Positions 52,978 through 61,980 of a DNA stretch of 64,000 nt are shown one piece after another. Where the stretch lies: contig NZ_VSDO01000003.1 of assembly GCF_008084145.1 (NCBI RefSeq), positions 864,882 through 928,881 on the forward strand. Reading direction: 5' to 3'. The position numbers and the translations under genes are program-made. The stretch comes from Paenibacillus faecis. GTDB lineage: Bacteria; Bacillota; Bacilli; Paenibacillales; Paenibacillaceae. Each line of letters starts with the position of its first letter. The first letter of the stretch is position 1. Under the pieces are notes generated by a model. The model was not told the DNA's origin and made no database searches. It saw only the letters and a list, made by a program, of their open reading frames with translations.

Positions 52978-53961
52978 ATGTCGATTCTGCTGAAAATTGA
53001 TCGGCTTGTGACGCAATTTCCTGCCGAAGAGGGCGTCATCAAAGCGGTGGATGGGGTAAGTCTGCGTGTGCTGCAAGGCGAAACCGTCTGTATCGTCGGG
53101 GAATCCGGCTGCGGAAAAAGCGTGACCGCCCTCTCGGTAATGGGTTTGTTTCAAGGGATCGCGGGGGCGGACATCCGGGGAAGCATCCTTTTTGAGGATA
53201 GGGACCTCTTGGCCCTGAGCCGCCACGAACTCCGGGCGGTTCGCGGAAACGAGATCGCCATGATTTTTCAGGAGCCGATGTCTTCGCTAAATCCGGTCCT
53301 CACGATCGGCGAGCAGTTAATGGAGCCGTTGCTAGAGCACTTAAAGCTCAGCAAAAAGGAGGCCCGGAAAAAAGCCGTTGAATTGATTGAACAGGTCGGC
53401 ATCTCCAGGCCCGAACAAATCGTCAAATGCTATCCGCATGAGCTTAGCGGAGGGATGCTGCAGCGGGTCATGATCGCCATGGCCATATCCTGCCGGCCGA
53501 AGCTGCTTATCGCCGATGAACCGACCACAGCCCTGGACGTGACGATACAAGCTCAAATCCTGGATACCTTGCGCAGGATCAAGGAGGAATCCGGGATGTC
53601 GATTTTACTGATCACGCATGATCTCGGCGTTGTGGCCGAGATAGCCGATTATGTCGTCGTCATGTATGCCGGTAAAGTCGTGGAGGAAGGTGAGGTCACC
53701 CGGTTGTTTGAGGCGCCGAAGCATCCATATACCCGCGGTCTGCTGCGTTCCAAACCGGTGCTGGGGCAGCGGGAGGAATCGCTGTATTCCATTCCGGGCC
53801 AAGTGCCCGACCTCCTCGCATTAAGTCCGTCCTGTTACTTTTATGATCGCTGCGAGCACGGGATGGAGATTTGCCGGCACCGGGAGCCTGCGTTGGGAGA
53901 AGTGGGAGAGCGGCAGCGGGCGGCCTGCTGGCTTTACGAGGAGGCGAAGGCGCATGCATGA
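52978..53961 (+). CDS. ABC transporter ATP-binding protein, OppD/DppD family
   Basis: A 327-residue ATPase of the importer: Walker A GESGCGKS (near residue 40), Q-loop MIFQEPMSSLNP, signature LSGGMLQR, Walker B LLIADEPTTALD, H-loop ITHDLGVVAE. The C-terminal oligopeptide extension carries cysteines (CYFYDRCEHGMEICRH) that resemble the Fe-S or metal-binding tail of OppD/DppD proteins. It overlaps the next gene by eight bases. Confidence 0.94.
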   Translation: MSILLKIDRLVTQFPAEEGVIKAVDGVSLRVLQGETVCIVGESGCGKSVTALSVMGLFQGIAGADIRGSILFEDRDLLALSRHELRAVRGNEIAMIFQEPMSSLNPVLTIGEQLMEPLLEHLKLSKKEARKKAVELIEQVGISRPEQIVKCYPHELSGGMLQRVMIAMAISCRPKLLIADEPTTALDVTIQAQILDTLRRIKEESGMSILLITHDLGVVAEIADYVVVMYAGKVVEEGEVTRLFEAPKHPYTRGLLRSKPVLGQREESLYSIPGQVPDLLALSPSCYFYDRCEHGMEICRHREPALGEVGERQRAACWLYEEAKAHA

Positions 53962-54922
53962 ACCCTTGCTTGAAGTGAACCGCCTGAAAAAATATTTTCC
54001 GATTAAAACGGGCCTGTTGCAGCGGACTACCGGATATGTTCGAGCGGTCGACGATGTCAGCTTCACCCTTCTCCCGGGGGAGACCTTCGGGCTTGTGGGG
54101 GAATCGGGCAGCGGAAAGAGCACGGTTGGACGCGCGATTGTACGCCTCGCGGACAAGACCGGGGGAGAAATCAAATTTAAAGGAATCGACATATACGGCC
54201 TTAAGGAGGGAGACTTGCGCCAAGTGAGGCCGAAAATCCAAATGATTTTTCAGGATCCCTACAGCTCGTTGAACCCCCGGATTCGAGTCGGAGACGCCAT
54301 CGGCGAAGCCTTGCTGGATCACGGGCTTCAGCCGAAGGAGGAGATCCGCGACCGCGTACTGGAAGTGCTGGGCTTTTGCGGCCTGTCGTCCTCCCACTAC
54401 GACCGCTACCCTCACGAATTTTCGGGCGGGCAAAGGCAGCGGATCGGGATCGCCCGGGCGCTCATCCTCCAGCCTGACCTGATCATCGCGGATGAACCGG
54501 TTTCGGCGCTGGATGTGTCGATTCAGGCCCAAATCATCAATTTGTTCAGAAAGCTGCAGGAGACGCAGGGGCTGGCCTCTCTTTTTATATCCCATGATTT
54601 AAGTGTGGTGGAGCATTTATGCTCGCGCGTCGGGGTCATGTATTTGGGAAATTTGGTGGAGATGGCGCCGCGCGACGAGATTTTTAACCGTCCGCTTCAT
54701 CCCTATACCAAAGCGTTGCTGTCGGCCGTTCCCATCCCGATTCCCCGAATAAAAAGAGAGCGGATCCTTTTGAAGGGGGAAATTCCGAGTCCGGCGAATC
54801 CGCCTTCCGGATGTAAGTTCCATACCCGCTGCCCATATGCCAAGGAGGAATGCGCGGAGAGGAAGCCGGATTTCCGCGATGTCGGGAGCGGGCACTATGT
54901 GGCTTGCCATTTGGTTGACTGA
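53954..54922 (+). CDS. ABC transporter ATP-binding protein, OppF/DppF family
   Basis: A 322-residue partner ATPase: Walker A GESGSGKS (near residue 50), signature FSGGQRQRIGI, Walker B LIIADEPVSALD, H-loop SHDLSVV, and the C-terminal CKFHTRCPYAKEECAERKPD cysteine-rich extension. KKYFPIKTGLLQR is typical of OppF. The frame is open from 53843; ATG 53954 is chosen for its GAGGAGGCG site and family alignment. It completes a five-component importer. Confidence 0.94.
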   Translation: MHEPLLEVNRLKKYFPIKTGLLQRTTGYVRAVDDVSFTLLPGETFGLVGESGSGKSTVGRAIVRLADKTGGEIKFKGIDIYGLKEGDLRQVRPKIQMIFQDPYSSLNPRIRVGDAIGEALLDHGLQPKEEIRDRVLEVLGFCGLSSSHYDRYPHEFSGGQRQRIGIARALILQPDLIIADEPVSALDVSIQAQIINLFRKLQETQGLASLFISHDLSVVEHLCSRVGVMYLGNLVEMAPRDEIFNRPLHPYTKALLSAVPIPIPRIKRERILLKGEIPSPANPPSGCKFHTRCPYAKEECAERKPDFRDVGSGHYVACHLVD

Positions 54923-54957
54923 GAAGAGAAGATATTACCGGGAGGAGGATCGAGCGG

Positions 54958-55410
54958 ATGCCGACGACGCTGCCACAACCGTACGCGCTGCGGCTGGAAA
55001 TGATTCGGGCCGCGGGCTATTCGAACCAAGAGGCGATTTCGCTGATAGAGAACAAGGATACCGCTACATTGGTGCAGAACGTGGACCCGGAGGTAAACTG
55101 GGGGGAATTTCTTGATTACGCGCATCAAAACCGGGAGGATATAAGAGCGGCTATCGCCCAGGGATATCGGTTCAAATTTATTACCGCGGGAGGTCTGCAG
55201 AGCTTCTTGCGGATTAGTTTCGGCCTCCAAGCCGGTGAAGATTACCGGTTCGACGGGGAGCGTTTCACGGAAATCGGGCTAAGCGAGCCGGATTTTGAGC
55301 TGTTGCGGCATCGGGTTCCCGAACAGCACTGGACTTTCGTTATCACGAAAAGAGATGAAGGAAGCGGCGAAGTCCGGTTCGAAATCGAGCTGGCATCCGC
55401 CGCGTATTAA
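54958..55410 (+). CDS. Hypothetical protein at the end of the importer operon
   Basis: A 150-residue soluble protein beginning MPTTLPQPYALRLEMIRAAG, with a helical first half (SNQEAISLIENKDTATLVQ, EFLDYAHQNREDIRAAI) and a beta-containing second half (YRFKFITAGGLQSFLRISFGL, QHWTFVITKRDEGSGEVRFEIEL). I do not recognise a family. ATG 54958 follows GGGAGGAGGATC, 35 bases after the ATPase stop, and the shared terminator lies right after it, so it is probably expressed with the transporter. Confidence 0.7.
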   Translation: MPTTLPQPYALRLEMIRAAGYSNQEAISLIENKDTATLVQNVDPEVNWGEFLDYAHQNREDIRAAIAQGYRFKFITAGGLQSFLRISFGLQAGEDYRFDGERFTEIGLSEPDFELLRHRVPEQHWTFVITKRDEGSGEVRFEIELASAAY

Positions 55411-55411
55411 G

Positions 55412-55447
55412 GGAGGTTCTCCCCTTCGGGGACGGCCTCCTTTCTTT
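55412..55447 (+). terminator. Intrinsic terminator closing the importer operon
   Basis: GGAGGTTCTCCCC pairs with GGGGACGGCCTCC across a TTCG tetraloop, followed by TTTCTTT. It marks the right end of the accessory block. Confidence 0.85.
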
Positions 55448-55585
55448 ATGCAGCGCGCCATCCTCAGGAATAGCCTTGGCCCTTCATGATGCCGCTATGC
55501 AGGAGGGTTTGAATTCTACTCTCGCTGGAAATGATAGAGAAAGAGAGTCTATCAGATGGATCAAAGAAAGCGGGGATGGATGCAG

Positions 55586-56332
55586 ATGAAGCAAATATTG
55601 CTGATTACCGACGGATGTTCCAATGTAGGGGAGAGTCCGGTGATGGCGGCCGCGCTGGCCCGGCAGGAGGGGATCGTCGTCAATGTGATCGGGATTGTCG
55701 ACTACGGCACGATCGGGGAGCTGGGCAGTCTGGAAATCGCCGAAATCGCCAAGGCCGGGGGCGGGATGAGCCAGCTTTCCGGCACGCGGAAGCTGGCCCA
55801 AACGATGCAAATGCTGACGCGCAAAACCGTGGTTCAGACGATTCAGCACGCGGTTAATAAGGAGTTGAAAACAATTCTGGGGAATTCTTCCGTGGTGGAC
55901 CTGCCTCCGGACCAGCGTTCCCAGGTGGTGGAGGTCATCGACGAACTGAGCGAGAACAGCCCCTTGGACGTGGCGCTGCTCATCGACGCGAGCGCCAGCA
56001 TGAAGCCGAAGCTCGCCGCCGTGGAGGAGGCGATTCGCGATATGATGCTAAGCCTTGGGGCAAGGCAGGGGGCCAGCCGGATGGCGGTGTTCCATTTCCC
56101 CGGGGCGCACGGCGGCGAAGACGCCGTCCTCGACCTGGACTGGACCGATGACCTCGGCCAAGCCCGTTCGATCTTTCAGCGGCTTGCCATGCGCGGCGCG
56201 ACGCCCACCGGTCCGGCCATTCTGAAGGTGATGGATTTCTTCCGGTATGGTACACTGGAAGGACATGGATCAAAGAAATGGCTGGAGGAACCAGGCAGAG
56301 GAGAAGGGATACTCGGTGACTACGTCGTCTAA
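55586..56332 (+). CDS. yabS: VWA-domain protein YabS
   Basis: A protein of about 248 residues with two von-Willebrand-A-like halves: an N-terminal LLITDGCSNVGESPVMAAALA segment and a C-terminal VALLIDASASMKPKL MIDAS-type motif with ATPTGPA. It is the YabS homologue, always next to the YabT kinase; role unknown, probably in spore development. The frame opens at ATG 55556; ATG 55586 follows AAGCGGGG at better spacing (ATG 55580 also possible). It overlaps the kinase gene by about 17 bases. From here on the order is again as in B. subtilis. Confidence 0.88.
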   Translation: MKQILLITDGCSNVGESPVMAAALARQEGIVVNVIGIVDYGTIGELGSLEIAEIAKAGGGMSQLSGTRKLAQTMQMLTRKTVVQTIQHAVNKELKTILGNSSVVDLPPDQRSQVVEVIDELSENSPLDVALLIDASASMKPKLAAVEEAIRDMMLSLGARQGASRMAVFHFPGAHGGEDAVLDLDWTDDLGQARSIFQRLAMRGATPTGPAILKVMDFFRYGTLEGHGSKKWLEEPGRGEGILGDYVV

Positions 56333-57257
56333 AGGGAGCCTGGCGCCGGGAACGGTGGTGACAGGCCGTTGGAAGGGGAGGCGCTATGCGATTCAGCGCC
56401 TGCTCGGACAGGGCGCGAACGGGGTCGTCTACCTGGTCAAGCAGGTGGACAGCGCGAAGCTCTATGCCCTGAAAATGGGTTTCGACACGGTGGATATACA
56501 ATCGGAAGTCAATGTGCTGAAAGCTCTTCAGCGGCAGAGATACCGGCGAGGCGTTACGGGACGGGATATTTCCTATCTGGTGGAAGTGGATGACTATTCC
56601 TTTCAAGGCCGGGAGATCCCTTTCTACGTCATGCGCTATGTCAAAGGGGAGCCGCTGAGGGCTTTTCTTGCCAAGAGAGGCGGGGCCTGGCTGGGGATTG
56701 CGGGCCTCCACCTGCTTCGCCAGCTCCGGCAGCTTCACGAGTCCGGATGGGTGTTCGGAGATTTGAAGCCGGAGAATGTGCTGGTCTCTCCTTACGGCGA
56801 AGTCGAATTAATCGACTACGGAGGAGTCAGCGGAATCGGCCGCAGCGTCAAACAGTTTACGGAATGGTATGACCGCGGGTACTGGGGCGCCGGCGGGCGG
56901 ACGGCGGAACCGTCCTATGACTGGTTCTCTTTCGCCGTGGTATGCATTCACCTGCTGGCCGAAGGGCCTTTGAAACGGGCCGCCACCCAGTTGCCCCAGA
57001 CGCGGAGCCTCAACGATCTTACCGCCATTCTTCGTGCGGAACCGGCTTTGGCCCCCTTTCGGGAATGGCTGGAGCGGGCGCTTGCCGGGCGGTTTAAGGA
57101 TACGGCGGAAGCCTGCGAATTATGGCGGGAGCTGGCGACCGCCGCGTTCGGCCGCCGACGCAAGCCCAAAGGCCAAACCCCGCGCTGGATGCTGGGGGCT
57201 TTTGCCGTCTCTTTGACATTGCTGGTATGCGCATTATACCTGACATTGCGTTTTTGA
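56316..57257 (+). CDS. yabT: Serine/threonine protein kinase YabT (PrkD)
   Basis: A 313-residue membrane-anchored Hanks-type kinase. Features: glycine loop LLGQGANGVVYL, lysine in LYALKMG, catalytic FGDLKPENVL (Phe-Gly in place of the usual His-Arg, as in B. subtilis YabT), metal motif LIDYGG in place of DFG, and one C-terminal span (ML GAFAVSLTLLVCALYLTL). YabT phosphorylates RecA and affects spore development in B. subtilis. Longer frames start at ATG 56247 or 56265; GTG 56316 is preferred because AGAGGAGAAGGG precedes it. Confidence 0.88.
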   Translation: MTTSSKGSLAPGTVVTGRWKGRRYAIQRLLGQGANGVVYLVKQVDSAKLYALKMGFDTVDIQSEVNVLKALQRQRYRRGVTGRDISYLVEVDDYSFQGREIPFYVMRYVKGEPLRAFLAKRGGAWLGIAGLHLLRQLRQLHESGWVFGDLKPENVLVSPYGEVELIDYGGVSGIGRSVKQFTEWYDRGYWGAGGRTAEPSYDWFSFAVVCIHLLAEGPLKRAATQLPQTRSLNDLTAILRAEPALAPFREWLERALAGRFKDTAEACELWRELATAAFGRRRKPKGQTPRWMLGAFAVSLTLLVCALYLTLRF

Positions 57258-57324
57258 CCGCCGGGATCAAAATCCTTATTACAGCCATAGACTATAGAAT
57301 CGTCCGGAAAGGAAGTGGCGCCGC

Positions 57325-58776
57325 ATGAATCCCGATCTGTACCGTTTGGTGGAAACGGTGCGCCGTACCGGAGAGGAACATACATTATGGTCACCGGGGG
57401 ACTGCATCGTCGTGGCGGTATCCGGGGGGGCCGATTCCGTAATTCTGCTGCACATATTGCAGGAGCTGTCCCGCGATCCGGAACTCGGCTTGAAGCTGGT
57501 TTGCGCTCATGTCAATCACGGGTTTCGGGGGAAAGAATCCGATGAGGAGGCCGAATTTGTCCGCGGTTTGGCGCAGCGCCTGGAAATCCCGTTCGAACTC
57601 GGCGTTTTTGACATACCTACTTATATGAAGGAAACCGGAAAGGGAGGGCAGCTGGCGGCCCGGGAGAAGAGGTATGCCTTTCTTCATAAAGTCGCCGCCC
57701 AATACGGAGCTTCGGCGATTGCGCTCGCCCATCATGCCGATGATCAGGCGGAAACCGTGATGATGCGGATTTTGCGGGGAAGCGGCCCGTCGGGCTTGGC
57801 CGGCATGAAGCTGAAACGCCGCGAAAAAAATGTGGAACTTATTCGCCCCCTCCTTCGTATATACAAAAACGAGCTGGTCCAAGCCTGCGACCGCTCAAGC
57901 ATTCCTTATGTTATCGACAGCTCCAACCTGGTTCCCAAGTATGCGCGCAATGCAATCCGTCTGGATGTGCTTCCTTTTTTGGGGCAATATAATGAACAGC
58001 TGACGGATTCGTTGAATCGTCTGGCCGAGGTCATCGGTGAAGAGGATGATTATATGCGTTTGGAAACCGAGCGTCTTTATGCGGAAATGGTAACTTGGCA
58101 AAACGGCGGTGCGGCTTTTCATCTCCGGGGATTCACCTCCCTACATGCCGCTTTACAACGGAGGTTGATTAAACTAATATTAAATTATCTGCCTTTAGGT
58201 ACGGATGACGGCGATTTTGTCAAGGTAGAAGCCATTCGGAAAGGGGCGGTCCAGGACCGGCCCACGACGTGGGTTTTGGATCTTGGAAGAGGTGTCCGCT
58301 GTTATCGTGAATACGATACCATTCGGTTTGTACCTGCCCGAGCGGAAAATCCTCATTATACATATGTTGTGGAACGTTTTCCGGCGGAAGTGTCCGTGAT
58401 GGACACGGGGCAAACCTTGCGTTTTACCCGTAAACATGCCGGCTTGGGCCTTGAGGGGCCTATGAAGGATGGCAACGGGGAGGCAGCGTTTGATGCGGAT
58501 GAGATCGTCTATCCGCTTACTGTGCGTTCCCGGCTTCCGGGAGACAGGATGAACGTGATGGGGCTAAATGGAAGCAAAAAGGTGAAAGATATTTTTATCG
58601 ATGAGAAAATACCTCCCACGCTTCGCTCCCAAATCCCCCTGGTGACGGACGCTTCGGGCCAGATTCTTTGGATTCCCGGCGTGCGCCGGTCATCGGCCGC
58701 GGCCGTGAGCGAGAAGACGTCCTCCGTGCTGCATGTGGCCCTGGTGAGGAATCCTGATCCCGACCCTGGGGTTTAA
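57325..58776 (+). CDS. tilS: tRNA(Ile)-lysidine synthetase
   Basis: A 483-residue N-type ATP pyrophosphatase that converts C34 of tRNA-Ile(CAU) to lysidine, so that AUA is read as isoleucine. The PP-loop SGGADSV (near residue 35), HVNHGFRGKESDEEA and AHHADDQAET are conserved; C-terminal substrate-binding domains include RLPGDRMNVMGLNGSKKVKDIFIDEKIP. ATG 57325 follows AGGAAGTGG. Forms the tilS-hpt-ftsH cluster typical of Firmicutes. Confidence 0.96.
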   Translation: MNPDLYRLVETVRRTGEEHTLWSPGDCIVVAVSGGADSVILLHILQELSRDPELGLKLVCAHVNHGFRGKESDEEAEFVRGLAQRLEIPFELGVFDIPTYMKETGKGGQLAAREKRYAFLHKVAAQYGASAIALAHHADDQAETVMMRILRGSGPSGLAGMKLKRREKNVELIRPLLRIYKNELVQACDRSSIPYVIDSSNLVPKYARNAIRLDVLPFLGQYNEQLTDSLNRLAEVIGEEDDYMRLETERLYAEMVTWQNGGAAFHLRGFTSLHAALQRRLIKLILNYLPLGTDDGDFVKVEAIRKGAVQDRPTTWVLDLGRGVRCYREYDTIRFVPARAENPHYTYVVERFPAEVSVMDTGQTLRFTRKHAGLGLEGPMKDGNGEAAFDADEIVYPLTVRSRLPGDRMNVMGLNGSKKVKDIFIDEKIPPTLRSQIPLVTDASGQILWIPGVRRSSAAAVSEKTSSVLHVALVRNPDPDPGV

Positions 58777-58820
58777 CCTAGTGATTACATTCATAGTATA
58801 ACGTAGGAGGTTTACTTATC

Positions 58821-59360
58821 TTGCAGAACGATATCCAGGAAATTTTGATTACCCGGGAACAAATCCAGGAGAAGGTCAAAGAGCTCGGGCGCCAATTGAG
58901 CGAAGAATACGAGGGCCGCAATCCTTTGGTCATCTGTATACTGAAAGGCGCCTTTATCTTCATGGCGGACCTGGTCAAAGAGATCACCGTGCCGCTGGAG
59001 CTGGATTTTATGGCGGTATCCAGTTATGGCGCCTCCACCCGATCCTCGGGCGAAGTTAAAATCATCAAGGATTTGGACACCTCGGTAGAGGGCAGAGACA
59101 TCCTGATCGTGGAAGATATCATCGACAGCGGTCTCACCTTGAGTTACCTTATCGACGTTCTGGAACGCCGCAAGGTGAAATCCGTAAAGATCGTTACCTT
59201 GTTCGACAAGCCGGCCAGACGGACCGTCAAGCTGGAAGCGGATCTGGCGGGCTTTGTGATCCCGGACGCTTTCGTTGTCGGCTATGGACTGGATTACGCC
59301 GAGAAATACCGCAACCTCCCATTCGTCGGAGTGCTGAAACCAGAAGTCTACAGCAGCTAA
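58821..59360 (+). CDS. hpt: Hypoxanthine phosphoribosyltransferase
   Basis: A 179-residue purine salvage enzyme forming IMP/GMP from hypoxanthine/guanine and PRPP. It has the PRPP loop [14 protein letters not shown], the flexible SSYGAST loop, and [24 protein letters not shown] 58821 follows GTAGGAGG. In Gram-positives HprT can bind TilS and activate ftsH transcription, which fits the gene order tilS-hpt-ftsH. Confidence 0.96.
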   Translation: MQNDIQEILITREQIQEKVKELGRQLSEEYEGRNPLVICILKGAFIFMADLVKEITVPLELDFMAVSSYGASTRSSGEVKIIKDLDTSVEGRDILIVEDIIDSGLTLSYLIDVLERRKVKSVKIVTLFDKPARRTVKLEADLAGFVIPDAFVVGYGLDYAEKYRNLPFVGVLKPEVYSS

Positions 59361-59402
59361 TTTCACCGGTCCCCCGGGCCGGAGCCATCCCCCGCCGTTT
59401 TT

Positions 59403-59431
59403 TTGAAAGGCGTGAGCGGCTATGTTAAAAT
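59403..59431 (+). promoter_or_regulatory. Sigma-A promoter of ftsH
   Basis: TTGAAA at 59403-59408 and TAAAAT at 59426-59431 with a 17-base spacer, 28 bases before the ftsH start. Confidence 0.65.
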
Positions 59432-59459
59432 AACTTAAGGTTTTGAGAGGAGGTAGGGG

Positions 59460-61607
59460 ATGAATCGGTTCATCCGGAATTCTGGTTTTTATTTGATACT
59501 TTTCTTAGTCGTGGTGGGCATCGTCCAATTCCTCAACAGCGGAAATGAGACAACCGTCAATCCAAGTTATGCGCAACTGCGGCAGGAATTAAAGAAAGAC
59601 AACGTCGAGGAATTGACCGGGAAATTCGACGGTTACGCTTATCTGGTGACCGGTAAGTATAAAAATGAGGTCGGAGACAGCAAAACGAAGAATTTCTCGA
59701 CCTATATCCCTTATGACCCGAACGTTCTTAAAGAAGTTACGGATCTCAGCGAACAGAACGGCTTTAACCTGACCTGGAAGAAAATGCAGGGAGAAAGCAT
59801 CTGGCTGACCTTCCTGACCTCCATCGTTCCGCTTGCGATCATGTTTATTCTGTTCTTCTTCCTGTTCAATCAGGCGCAGGGCGGCGGCGGCAAAGTGATG
59901 AACTTCGGCAAGAGCCGGGCCCGTCTCTATAATGAAGAGAAGAAGGCGACGTTCGAGGACGTAGCGGGAGCCGACGAAGAGAAGCAGGAACTGGTGGAAG
60001 TCGTCGAGTTCCTGAAGGATCCGCGGAAATTTGCCGCACTCGGTGCCAAAATCCCGAAAGGGGTTCTGCTCGTAGGCCCTCCGGGAACTGGTAAAACCTT
60101 GCTGGCTCGTGCGGTAGCCGGGGAAGCGGGGCGTCCTTTCTTCAGTATTTCCGGTTCGGATTTCGTGGAAATGTTCGTCGGTGTCGGTGCTTCCCGGGTT
60201 CGGGATTTATTCGAAAACGCGAAGAAAAATTCGCCTTGTATCATCTTCATTGACGAAATCGATGCCGTAGGTCGTCAGCGCGGCGCCGGACTCGGCGGCG
60301 GACATGACGAACGCGAACAGACGCTCAACCAGTTGCTTGTAGAAATGGACGGTTTCGGTGGCAACGAAGGCATTATTATCATCGCGGCCACAAACCGTGC
60401 GGACATTTTGGACCCGGCCTTGCTGCGTCCGGGACGTTTTGACCGTCAGATTACGGTCGACCGTCCGGATGTGAAGGGCCGCGAAGCGGTGCTCAAGGTG
60501 CATGCGCGCAATAAGCCGCTCACCAAAGACGTACGCTTCGATGTCATCGCCAAACGGACGACCGGGTTTACCGGCGCGGATCTGGAGAACTTGCTGAACG
60601 AAGCGGCGCTCCTTGCCGCCCGCCGAAACCGCAAGGATATCTCCATGCAAGAGGTGGATGAGGCCATCGACCGCGTTATTGTCGGTACGGAGAAGCGCAG
60701 CCGCGTGATCAGCGACCGCGAGAAACGCATCGTGGCTTTCCACGAAGCGGGCCATACGATCGTGGGTTATTTCCTGGAGCACGCCGATATGGTGCACAAG
60801 GTGACGATTATCCCGCGCGGCCGGGCCGGCGGATATGTCATCATGCTTCCGAAAGAAGACCGCATGCTGGTGACGAAGCAAGAACTGCTCGACAAGGTTA
60901 CGGGTCTGTTGGGCGGCCGGGTTGCGGAAGAGCTGTTCATCGGCGAGATCGGCACCGGGGCGTACAGCGACTTCCAGCAAGCGACGAGTATCGTGCGCAG
61001 CATGATCGTCGAATACGGGATGAGCGAGAAGCTCGGTCCGATGCAGTTCGGCACATCGCAAGGCCAGGTGTTCCTGGGCCGCGATATCGGACACGAGCAG
61101 AATTACAGCGATCAGATCGCTTACGAGATCGATCAGGAAATGCAGCGGTTTATCAACGAGTCCTACGAACGTTGTAAGAAGCTGTTGACGGAGCATGCCG
61201 AGGAAGTTCGCCTGATCGCCGAGACCTTGCTTGAGGTGGAAACGCTGGATCTGGATCAGATCAAGCAGTTGATCGAGCATGGGCGTCTGCTGGATGCACC
61301 GGAAGCCGGCAAAGACGGCGAAGGCGGCAGCGGAAACGGCACGTCCGAAACGGGCGAACCTATCGTCGACAATGTCGGTGACGTACGCGTCCGGATTCAA
61401 GGCAAGACCGAGGATCCGGCTCCCGCAGGCCCAACCGGAGATATTCCGAACGGGATACCGGGCAGCAGCACGAACGACATTTCGAGTGATCCTACGGTCG
61501 ACGCACCGGAAGGAACCGTCCGGGATGTACCGCCGACGCCGCCGGAAGGTGACAACAAAGACGGTAACGGGCAAGGCCCGGGGGGCGGCACGCCGCCAAC
61601 TGTATAA
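59460..61607 (+). CDS. ftsH: ATP-dependent zinc metalloprotease FtsH
   Basis: A 715-residue membrane-anchored AAA+ protease. Two spans (about 8-26 and 118-140) flank a small extracellular domain; the AAA module has [30 protein letters not shown] and the SRH region RPGRFDRQI; the zinc site is HEAGH with a distal acidic residue in the helical domain. It degrades membrane and regulatory proteins. After about residue 615 comes a tail of roughly 100 residues, Gly/Pro/Asn/Asp-rich and low in hydrophobics, much longer than usual (B. subtilis FtsH about 637 in total). ATG 59460 follows GGAGGTAGGGG. Confidence 0.96.
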   Translation: MNRFIRNSGFYLILFLVVVGIVQFLNSGNETTVNPSYAQLRQELKKDNVEELTGKFDGYAYLVTGKYKNEVGDSKTKNFSTYIPYDPNVLKEVTDLSEQNGFNLTWKKMQGESIWLTFLTSIVPLAIMFILFFFLFNQAQGGGGKVMNFGKSRARLYNEEKKATFEDVAGADEEKQELVEVVEFLKDPRKFAALGAKIPKGVLLVGPPGTGKTLLARAVAGEAGRPFFSISGSDFVEMFVGVGASRVRDLFENAKKNSPCIIFIDEIDAVGRQRGAGLGGGHDEREQTLNQLLVEMDGFGGNEGIIIIAATNRADILDPALLRPGRFDRQITVDRPDVKGREAVLKVHARNKPLTKDVRFDVIAKRTTGFTGADLENLLNEAALLAARRNRKDISMQEVDEAIDRVIVGTEKRSRVISDREKRIVAFHEAGHTIVGYFLEHADMVHKVTIIPRGRAGGYVIMLPKEDRMLVTKQELLDKVTGLLGGRVAEELFIGEIGTGAYSDFQQATSIVRSMIVEYGMSEKLGPMQFGTSQGQVFLGRDIGHEQNYSDQIAYEIDQEMQRFINESYERCKKLLTEHAEEVRLIAETLLEVETLDLDQIKQLIEHGRLLDAPEAGKDGEGGSGNGTSETGEPIVDNVGDVRVRIQGKTEDPAPAGPTGDIPNGIPGSSTNDISSDPTVDAPEGTVRDVPPTPPEGDNKDGNGQGPGGGTPPTV

Positions 61608-61622
61608 CAATGTATGGATATC

Positions 61623-61662
61623 ATCCGGGAGACAGACAGGATCTGCCTCCCGGATTTTTTTA
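61623..61662 (+). terminator. Intrinsic terminator after ftsH
   Basis: ATCCGGGAG pairs with CTCCCGGAT around an inner CAG/CTG, followed by seven Ts. Confidence 0.9.
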
Positions 61663-61812
61663 TGGTTTCATCACTCAATGGCTAGTGGAATTACCGTTGG
61701 TCCCCATGTCGACTCGCTTGGTATGGCCGCCAGTCGGAGTAATGGCCTTTTGGGCCGCGATTTCACATCGCCAAGGCATTAATTAAAATTTGAGCTTTCC
61801 TGCCCGGATCGA

Positions 61813-61861
61813 TTGACAGCCCCAACTCGCTTGTGTAAATTAGTTGTTAACACAGCCGTGT
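61813..61861 (+). promoter_or_regulatory. nadA promoter and possible operator
   Basis: TTGACA at 61813-61818 and TAAATT at 61836-61841 with a 17-base spacer. Just downstream, ACAC-agcc-GTGT (61850-61861) is a small inverted repeat at the expected start region, a plausible operator, perhaps for the niacin repressor NiaR (YrxA). The identity of the regulator is inference. The remaining 61663-61980 stretch holds nothing else I recognise. Confidence 0.5.
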
Positions 61862-61980
61862 GAAATTAGGTACGTTGAAGTGACGGCAAGTATGCGTATT
61901 TTTGCACAAACATTACGATAAGGATGCGGACGAGAGAGAAGCGCGGGGGAACCGCGGTCGCATACAGGGGAGGATGTCAG

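Noticed and set aside
60207..61610. 467-codon antisense frame opposite ftsH
   Set aside because: Shadow of the strongly conserved ftsH frame.
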